DNA from: Streptomyces sp. NBC_00554
Lineage (GTDB): Bacteria > Actinomycetota > Actinomycetes > Streptomycetales > Streptomycetaceae
Direction of reading: 5' to 3'
Assembly: GCF_041431135.1 (NCBI RefSeq)
Contig: NZ_CP107799.1
Coordinates: 9,068,501 to 9,132,500 of the forward strand
DNA length: 64,000 nucleotides
The notes under the pieces were generated by a model, which had not been told where the DNA came from, ran no database searches, and was given only the letters and a program-made list of their open reading frames with translations. This document shows, piece after piece, positions 58,534 through 64,000 of the stretch (the first letter of the stretch is position 1; each line of letters begins with the position of its first letter). The translations under genes were made by a program, and so were the position numbers.

Positions 58534-59347
58534 CCGCACACAGCTCCAGGTAGTAGCGGCGCCGCAGCGGGCTGAGCGCCAGGATCTCGGGCTCGCTCCA
58601 CCCGTACGCGGTGGCGAGCAGATGGACGTCGAGCAGCAAGTCCCTTGCCCATGCGTCCAGTTCGGTCCAGAGGTAGGAGGCGATGTCCAGTTCGGCTCGG
58701 GTCGCCGTGCCGCACTCGGGACAGTTGATGTTGAGCGTCACGTCGGCGGCCGGATCGGCCGCCTCAGCGGCCTCGGCGATCCGCCGCTGGACGGACGGCG
58801 GCAGTACGTCGACGAGGGCGCCCCCACCAGGTACGCCAGTGGGCACGCCATCGGCCACACCGTGGGGCACACCATCGACCACGCCGTTGGAAACACCGCC
58901 GGGCGCGACCTCCCCGTCACGGACCACCGACACGACACACCGCGCGAGCAGCGCCCGGCGGGCATCGGCGTGCCGGGCCGCCGCGGTGAGGTCGGCGACG
59001 TTCGGCACCCGGAACTCGACCACCCAGCCGTCCTCGGCGATCCGCACCGGAGCCGCGTCGGGCACGCGCAGCGACCGGGCGAACTCCCCGGCGTCCAGGT
59101 CGAATTCCATGTCCGCACCGCACGACTCGCACTGCAGGCGCACCTGCATCCGCTCGCCGAACAGGGACCTGCGCAGCGCGAACAGATCGGCCTCGCGTGC
59201 GCCCACCGGCAGCGACAGCAGTGCTTCGCTGTCGCCACCGGTGTCCGGGCGCGCCGCGTGATGGAGCAGCAGGGCACGCCCGTCGAAGGTCCGGTCGAGC
59301 CCGGCCTCCCAGGTGGCCAGCAGCTCAGTGGCCTGAGTGATCGCCAT
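58526..59347 (-). CDS. gp26-like baseplate protein with zinc-ribbon Cys pairs
   Basis: This 273-aa protein has MQVRLQCESCGADMEFDLDAGEFARSLRV and LNINCPECGTATRAELDIASYLWTELDAWARDLLLDVHLLATAYGWSEPEILALSPLRRRYYLE, which is the T4-gp26-like baseplate signature. The two CxxC pairs look like a zinc ribbon. A GV-rich tetrapeptide repeat lies between the two halves (encoded at 58830-58901). It sits right after the tube gene, in the position of a baseplate hub-assembly factor. The start is ATG 59347. Confidence 0.8.
   Translation of the reverse strand: MAITQATELLATWEAGLDRTFDGRALLLHHAARPDTGGDSEALLSLPVGAREADLFALRRSLFGERMQVRLQCESCGADMEFDLDAGEFARSLRVPDAAPVRIAEDGWVVEFRVPNVADLTAAARHADARRALLARCVVSVVRDGEVAPGGVSNGVVDGVPHGVADGVPTGVPGGGALVDVLPPSVQRRIAEAAEAADPAADVTLNINCPECGTATRAELDIASYLWTELDAWARDLLLDVHLLATAYGWSEPEILALSPLRRRYYLELCADV
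58830..58901. repeat. Six 12-bp repeats in the gp26-like gene
   Basis: Six degenerate 12-mers in a row (GGTACGCCAGTG, GGCACGCCATCG, GCCACACCGTGG and so on) encode four-residue units GVxx (GVSN, GVVD, GVPH, GVAD, GVPT). They lie between the two CxxC halves of the protein and probably form a flexible loop of variable length. Confidence 0.8.
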
Positions 59348-59446
59348 GTGTACCCCCGCCCCTGTCCGTTCGCGACCCGCTCCCGTGCGGGCCGATGGTT
59401 CAACTTGCGTGTGATGCGACGTGCGCGCGGCTCAACTCGTCGGTGT

Positions 59447-59971
59447 TCAGGACGGGTTGAGGAACGACGGCTCCTCCGGCTCCGGAATCTCGTAGTCCCG
59501 CTCCCAGCCCTCGCACTCGAGCTTCAGGCTCTGGATCGCCACCGCGTTGGCGTTCGCGTCCAGCTCGCCGAGGACCTGGTACTCGCTCGGCCAGGTCCGG
59601 TAGAGCTTGTGCGAGACGGCCACCTGGCCGGCCTCGTTGAGGACCTGGATGACGATGTCCTTGCGGAAGTCGGCGAGCGACACCTCGGAGCCGAGCCCCG
59701 CGCCGACCTGCCAGACCTTGTTGGCCCAGCGGTCGAACTCGGGGTCGTGCGTCACACCGCGCTCCAGCGTGATGCCCTCGAACTCGGAGCGTCCCGGCGA
59801 CTTGCGCGGGGAGCTCGGATCGCCTCCGTGCCGGTGCTTGACGACTTCGGTGGTCCGCTTGAGCGGACTGACCTTGCTGATGCCCGCGACCGTACGACCG
59901 TCCCACAGGACCAGGAACTTGAAGTTCTTGTACGGATCGAAACGATGGGCGTTGACCGTGAACTCAGCCAT
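59447..59971 (-). CDS. eCIS inner tube protein (T4 gp19-like)
   Basis: This 174-aa protein contains MAEFTVNAHRFDPYKNFKFLVLWDGRTVAGISKVSPLKRTTEVVKHRHGGDPSSPRKSPGRSEFEGITLERGVTHDPEFDRWANKV, the canonical phage/eCIS tube fold (Hcp/gp19-like), and ends in an acidic Pro/Glu tail. It polymerises into the inner tube that carries cargo. It follows the sheath gene after 54 bp with a GAGGAAG RBS, as in most eCIS loci. Confidence 0.95.
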   Translation of the reverse strand: MAEFTVNAHRFDPYKNFKFLVLWDGRTVAGISKVSPLKRTTEVVKHRHGGDPSSPRKSPGRSEFEGITLERGVTHDPEFDRWANKVWQVGAGLGSEVSLADFRKDIVIQVLNEAGQVAVSHKLYRTWPSEYQVLGELDANANAVAIQSLKLECEGWERDYEIPEPEEPSFLNPS

Positions 59972-60025
59972 CGAATTACTTCCTCGGTATTCCGTGGATT
60001 CCTTGCAGATTCCTCAGCCGCGGCT

Positions 60026-61894
60026 TCACTGGAGCTCGAACTGCCCGGACGTCTGCTGGATCTTGACGATCACGAACTCGGCGGGCCTGACCGGCGCGAT
60101 GCCGACCAGCACGTTCACGACGCCGTTCGCGATGTCCTCGTCCGTCGTGGTGTCCTTGTCGCACTTGACGAAGTACGCCTCGCGCGGCGTGCTGCCCTTG
60201 AAGGCGCCCTGACGGAACAGCGTGTGGAGGTACGAGGAGGCGCTGAGGCGGATCTGCTGCCACAGGTTCTCGTCGTTCGGCTCGAACACCACCCACTGCA
60301 GGCCGCGTTGCAGGCTCTCCTCCACATGCAGGGCGAGCCGCCGCACCGGCACGTACTTCCAGTCGCCGTCGAGGGCGTCGGAACCCTCAAGGGTGCGCGC
60401 TCCCCAGACCAGCGGGCCCACCATCGGGAAGGTGCGCAGGCAGTTCACGCCCAGCGGGTTGAGCAGCCCGTTCTCGCGGTCGGTCAGCTGGACCGTCAGC
60501 GAGTGCACGCCCGCGAGGCGCGCCTCGGTCCCGGCCGGTGCCTTCCACACGCCGCGCTCGGAGTCCGTGCGGGCGAACACACCCGCCACCGCACCCGACG
60601 GCGGGAAGGAACGGAGCCGCCCGGTGAGCGGATCCGTGAGCTGCAGATGCGGGAAGTACAGCCCCGCGTGATTGCCGCGCACCGCGTCGAACGCGGACAG
60701 ACCTGCCCGTGCCGCGTCGACACTGCCCCAGGAGCCCGGGGCGTCGACCAGGAGGAAGATCCGCTGCTGCTCGCACAGGCGTTGCGCCGCCGAGACGACC
60801 GTCACCATGTCGTCGGTCGACTCGTACGCCGCGAGTTCCGGCAGGGCGAGCAGGTTGACGTCGGCGACGTCGCGCAGTGACTGGATGCCGGTCTTGTCCG
60901 TCTCGCTGCCGATCAGGTCGCGCGGGCCCGGTGCCTCGCCGTCCTGGCCGCCGTCCAGCGGGAACACCGGCGGGTTGACCGAGGCCTCCAGGCCCAGGTC
61001 GTTGGCGCACTCGCCGACGAAGCGGACGACGTCCTCGGGGTCGGTGGACCCGGCGACGACCTGGAGCCGCCGGCCGAACGCGGTCACCTCAGCGCCGGCG
61101 AAGGCATGCTTGCCGGGCGCGTCGGGCAGTGCGCGCAGCTTGCGCTCGAGGAGCAGCGCCAGCTCGGTGACGGTGCGCGGAGCCTCGCCGTCGCACTCGG
61201 GGTCGTACAGCGTGAACTCGCGCTCGACCTCGCCGATCTTCACGGTCAAGTCGACCGCGAGGTCCGGCAGTTCATGCCCGAACGGCTTGGAGACGGTACC
61301 CGACGGGTCGGGGCGGCCCTCGCCGACGACGTCCACGCGGATCAGCCGTGAGCCGGTGTTGACCAGGGTCGGGGCGTAACGGCCGCTGGCCGGGTCCAGG
61401 GAGAGGCCGGTGAAGGACTCGCGGGCCTGGCCCCTGGCGTCGTACACCCGCAGGTTGAACGTGTCGTCCGGATGCGGGGTGTCGTAGTCGACGGCGACGC
61501 GCAGGCCGTTGCCCCACACGCCGGGCTCCTTGGCGTGTACTTCGAGGACCGCGCTCTCGCTGTGGCCCTCGGTGGACTCCAGTGTCACGCAGGCGGCCTT
61601 GCCGGTGTTCGCTTTCGCGACCCGGACGATCACGGCGACGGTGCCGCCGTTGCCGAAGAACTGGTGCACCGCGTAGCCGACGGCGCTCTGCGCGCTGAGG
61701 CCCCCGAAGCGGCGCTCGAACTCGGTGAAGCTCGTGACGCGCACCGGCTCGTTGAGCGGGCCGCGTCGAGTGTGACCCACGAAGGCGGTCACCGAGGTGG
61801 TCACGGTCGAGATCGTGCGGACACTGCTGGGAAGCTCTTCGACGTAGACGCCGGGATACGTCGGCTTGGCAGCGCTCACTGCATTCGTCGGCAT
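60026..61894 (-). CDS. eCIS contractile sheath protein
   Basis: This 622-aa protein begins PTYPGVYVEELPSSVRTISTVTTSVTAFVGHTRRGPLNEPVRVTSFTEFERRFGGL, the diagnostic N-terminus of contractile tail sheath proteins. It ends with ETLQRGLQ/WVVFEPNDENLWQQIRLSASSYLHTLFRQGAFKGSTPREAYFVKCDKDTT and an AEFVIVKIQQTSGQFEL tail, also diagnostic. It forms the contractile outer layer around the tube. ATG 61894 has an exceptional RBS (AGGAGGGGG), consistent with the high copy number needed. It is the first gene of the eCIS operon. Confidence 0.97.
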   Translation of the reverse strand: MPTNAVSAAKPTYPGVYVEELPSSVRTISTVTTSVTAFVGHTRRGPLNEPVRVTSFTEFERRFGGLSAQSAVGYAVHQFFGNGGTVAVIVRVAKANTGKAACVTLESTEGHSESAVLEVHAKEPGVWGNGLRVAVDYDTPHPDDTFNLRVYDARGQARESFTGLSLDPASGRYAPTLVNTGSRLIRVDVVGEGRPDPSGTVSKPFGHELPDLAVDLTVKIGEVEREFTLYDPECDGEAPRTVTELALLLERKLRALPDAPGKHAFAGAEVTAFGRRLQVVAGSTDPEDVVRFVGECANDLGLEASVNPPVFPLDGGQDGEAPGPRDLIGSETDKTGIQSLRDVADVNLLALPELAAYESTDDMVTVVSAAQRLCEQQRIFLLVDAPGSWGSVDAARAGLSAFDAVRGNHAGLYFPHLQLTDPLTGRLRSFPPSGAVAGVFARTDSERGVWKAPAGTEARLAGVHSLTVQLTDRENGLLNPLGVNCLRTFPMVGPLVWGARTLEGSDALDGDWKYVPVRRLALHVEESLQRGLQWVVFEPNDENLWQQIRLSASSYLHTLFRQGAFKGSTPREAYFVKCDKDTTTDEDIANGVVNVLVGIAPVRPAEFVIVKIQQTSGQFELQ

Positions 61895-62478
61895 TCCCCC
61901 TCCTATCCCTTCTCAGGCACCAGTTGAAGGCACCAAGAGACAGCAGAGGAAGGCGGCTCGTCAGCGGGTCGTCCTGTCGCCAGGCCGCCCCGAAACGGCG
62001 TGCGCGACCGTGGTGTGGGCCCCTAGGTCCAAGGGGCACGCCGATCGCCCACGCTTCATCAGTTTTCCCCCGTCAGTCCCCGGGCGGTTGGCCACCCGGG
62101 TCAAGCAAAGTGCTTGTGACTCCTGATGCGTGTGTGCTCAACACACTCTGGAGTGCGCATAGTTGACAAGGCAAGGCCTGTTCTGGACAGCACGGGGGGA
62201 GGTTCTGTGAAGGGGATGTTCGTCAAATGCAAAGTTTGCGTTCGTATGGAGCTGTGGAGCTGCTGTGACGGCGATCGGGTCAACTGGCCCGCGCCGGGGC
62301 TGAATTCAGGCTTGACACCGAGTCGGTCGGATGTAGTCCCTTTACGTCGGCGTACGCGCCGCAGTGACCACCACAGGACCGAGCTGATTGCCGTAACGGG
62401 GTATTGGGCGTGGGGCTGCGGGTACGGTCGACATGCCGTCTCGGGCCGATTCCTCGGCCGGGCGGCGACGGGGGTCGC
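61895..62478. other. Promoter region between eCIS operon and TraB-like gene
   Basis: This 584-bp divergent intergenic region should hold the eCIS promoter (minus) and that of the plus-strand gene. It contains no convincing gene. Notable are a perfect dyad CAAGCA-AAG-TGCTTG (62102-62116) and a CCCGGG-rich hairpin (about 62077-62100). AT content is somewhat higher near 62110-62260, which is promoter-like, but no sigma-factor motif can be fixed. Confidence 0.5.
62102..62116. promoter_or_regulatory. Perfect inverted repeat in eCIS upstream region
   Basis: CAAGCA-AAG-TGCTTG is a 6-bp perfect dyad about 210 bp upstream of the sheath gene. It could be a regulator binding site; none is known from the sequence alone. 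Confidence 0.35.
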
Positions 62479-63210
62479 ATGCAGTTCATCGAGGTGACCG
62501 AGCTGGCGGGGGTGCGCTCGGCGGTCATACGGTTTCGCAAGCCGGGGACGGGGCTCGAGTTCCTGCTCTTCCCGATGATCCACCTGGGCGAGGCGGGCTT
62601 CTACCAGGAGGTGGCGGCCCAACTGCGGCGCCGCTGCGGCCTGGTGATCGCGGAGGGGGTCGGCGAGGGATCGGCCGGTGCCGACGCGCTCGTGGCGTCC
62701 TACGCGCGGCTGGACGGGCACGAGCAACTGGGGCTCGTCGTGCAGGACATCGACTTCGACACGCTCGGAGTGCAGGTGGTGTGCCCCGACATGGGCGGGG
62801 AGGAGTTCGAGAAGGGCTTCCGCCGGCTGCCGCTGAGGGAACGGGCGGTGCTGGCCACGGTGGTGCCCGCCGTCACAGCGGGCATGCGGCTGTTCGGCAC
62901 CCGCCGCTACCTCGCCCGGCACCTGGCGACCGAGGACCTGCTGAGCGATGCCGAGGAGGCGGCGGCGGACTTCTGGCCGGGCCTGGACGATCTGGTCATG
63001 CGGCGCCGCGACCGGCTGCTCGTGCGGGCGCTGACGGACTACCACCGCGCCTCCGCGGACAGGCCCGGTTCCTTCACCATCGGTGTCGTCTACGGCGCCG
63101 AGCACATGCGCGCCGCGGCCGATGCCCTGGTCGGCCTGGGCTATCACGCGGCGGACGCCGACTGGGTGACGGTCTTCCTCCTGGACCGCCCGGACGGGTC
63201 GGGCCAGTAG
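62479..63210 (+). CDS. TraB/GumN-like protein
   Basis: This 243-aa protein has FLLFPMIHLGEAGFYQEV near residue 30, GLVIAEGVGEG near residue 55, and a terminal GVVYGAEHMRAAADALVGLGY. The GxxH (MIHLG), GLxxEG and YGAEHM motifs are those of the TraB/PrgY/GumN (Tiki-like) superfamily, several members of which are metal-dependent proteases of unknown physiological target. No signal peptide is seen. ATG 62479 is chosen over upstream frames because the first motif follows it directly. It is divergent from the eCIS operon. Confidence 0.75.
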   Translation: MQFIEVTELAGVRSAVIRFRKPGTGLEFLLFPMIHLGEAGFYQEVAAQLRRRCGLVIAEGVGEGSAGADALVASYARLDGHEQLGLVVQDIDFDTLGVQVVCPDMGGEEFEKGFRRLPLRERAVLATVVPAVTAGMRLFGTRRYLARHLATEDLLSDAEEAAADFWPGLDDLVMRRRDRLLVRALTDYHRASADRPGSFTIGVVYGAEHMRAAADALVGLGYHAADADWVTVFLLDRPDGSGQ

Positions 63211-63259
63211 AGGGACCGCGCCCGCCCGGCGTGAGCCCGCCGTCGCAGGGCTCGACCTC

Positions 63260-63898
63260 CTAGTCCGTGCGCCGCGGACCGTGACGTACGGCGAAGACGC
63301 CCAGGACGGCGACCTTCACGACGACGGCCGTCACGATGAAGCCGATGGCCCAACCGGTCCACCGTGCGTCAGCCAGAACGGCTCCGCCGAGCCCCAAGTG
63401 CACGGCCACGGCGACGATCACCGCGCAGGCAGCTCCGAAGCCAGTCCAGCCACGGTGCCATCGACGACGCGCCACGGCTGTCCCAGGAACTGGGCGAGCG
63501 GTCTCGAGCTGACCGTCGGGCTCCTCCGGCCGCTGCCACTCCACGGTCAAGGGGGCGCGCCTGCTGAACCTGTCGAGGTGCGCTGTGAGGAGGTCTTGGA
63601 ATCGCCGCAGGTTCTCCTCGTCCGCGGCGTCGATGCGCAGCGTCAGCACGCCCGGGCCGGCCTGCATGGCGCACCGCCCCCAGGGGAGGTCCAGCACGCC
63701 GTGCGTCTCCGACCACTCGACGGTGATCTCGTCCGGGCGGAACCCCGGGCTCGGGTCGGTTCCGGCGGATCCGTCGCCGCCGTGGCGGGTGCGTGGACGG
63801 TGGCCCAAGTGGCGGCCCTTGTTGCTGAAATGGCGGCAGAGCTGGACGAGGTAGCGGCCGGGACGGTCGGTCTCGACTTGGGCTTCGGTGATCGGCAT
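63260..63898 (-). CDS. DUF2218 protein with two C-terminal membrane segments
   Basis: This 212-aa protein begins MPITEAQVETDRPGRYLVQLCRHFSNKG and continues with WGRCAMQAGPGVLTLRIDAADEENLRRFQDLLTAHLDRFSRRAPLTVEW. That is the DUF2218 signature (A..T..A.RYLxQLCxHFxxK ... LxRFQ.LL..HLxRF). About 80 further residues hold two membrane helices (GFGAACAVIVAVAVHLGLGGAVL and GWAIGFIVTAVVVKVAVLGVF). DUF2218 proteins are often small and cytoplasmic, so the membrane tail is unusual. ATG 63898 (RBS GGGGAA) is preferred over GTG 63940. Confidence 0.75.
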   Translation of the reverse strand: MPITEAQVETDRPGRYLVQLCRHFSNKGRHLGHRPRTRHGGDGSAGTDPSPGFRPDEITVEWSETHGVLDLPWGRCAMQAGPGVLTLRIDAADEENLRRFQDLLTAHLDRFSRRAPLTVEWQRPEEPDGQLETARPVPGTAVARRRWHRGWTGFGAACAVIVAVAVHLGLGGAVLADARWTGWAIGFIVTAVVVKVAVLGVFAVRHGPRRTD

Positions 63899-64000
63899 GG
63901 GGTTCCCCGGTTCGGGAGTCGGAGAGGGCCGGTCGTTCACGAGAGGGCTTCCCGTCGCGTGTGGCTGTCCGGCTCCTCATGACGGAATCAGCTTTATCGA

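Noticed and set aside
58830..58901. Minisatellite or CRISPR fragment
   Set aside because: The 12-mers are in frame inside the gp26-like gene and encode a GVxx tetrapeptide loop.

Overview
The window is a high-GC actinobacterial chromosome segment, almost certainly Streptomyces. The signs are GC-rich third positions, many GTG starts, ATGA/TGATG-coupled operons, a DasA-type chitobiose-like uptake system, and a Streptomyces-type extracellular contractile injection system (eCIS). No rRNA, tRNA, CRISPR array or intact insertion sequence was seen.

Layout. (1) 1-2153: the 3' end of a DUF1254/DUF1214-type gene, then about 1.5 kb of decayed DNA holding a dipeptidase-like C-terminal remnant and a frameshifted DUF5707-like secreted-protein gene. 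(2) 2154-5960: a large membrane-anchored STAND-type NTPase with a C-terminal beta-propeller. (3) 6081-13432: a das-like sugar module. A GntR/UTRA regulator diverges from a lipoprotein, two permeases and a GH20 hexosaminidase, followed by a secreted CBM3-GH16 enzyme and a 13-bp-stem terminator. (4) 13510-29883: a 12-gene minus-strand biosynthetic operon. It encodes malic enzyme, an adenylosuccinate-synthetase paralogue, a flavoprotein, a formyltransferase, a carrier-thioesterase protein, an exporter, an A-PCP-C NRPS, a free-standing A domain, a second flavoprotein, Nudix, HAD phosphatase and a second exporter. The machinery is minimal, enough for about a dipeptide. (5) 30098-31623, divergent from that operon: a 53-aa secreted-peptide gene followed by an XRE-HTH/TPR regulator. 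The promoters of the regulator and of the biosynthetic operon share a TTGCC-N7-GGCAA-type operator, with a second TTGCC exactly 20 bp further on. I propose that this is an undescribed RRNPP-like peptide-sensing circuit controlling the NRPS operon. (6) 31675-61894: a roughly 30-kb minus-strand eCIS operon with sheath, tube, gp26-like protein, DUF4255, AAA+ ATPase, a 2150-aa DUF4157 effector, a SUKH-like immunity candidate, tube adaptor, LysM, spike/hub, PAAR, gp25, two large baseplate proteins, a tail protein split by an in-frame TGA, DUF6519 and a muramoyl amidase. (7) 62479-63898: a TraB/GumN-like protein and a DUF2218 membrane protein.

The parts most worth follow-up are the peptide/regulator/operator circuit with its formyltransferase/AdSS NRPS operon, and the nuclease-like toxin/immunity cassette that appears to have been swapped into the eCIS operon. 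All family names come from reading the sequence by eye; no database search was run.
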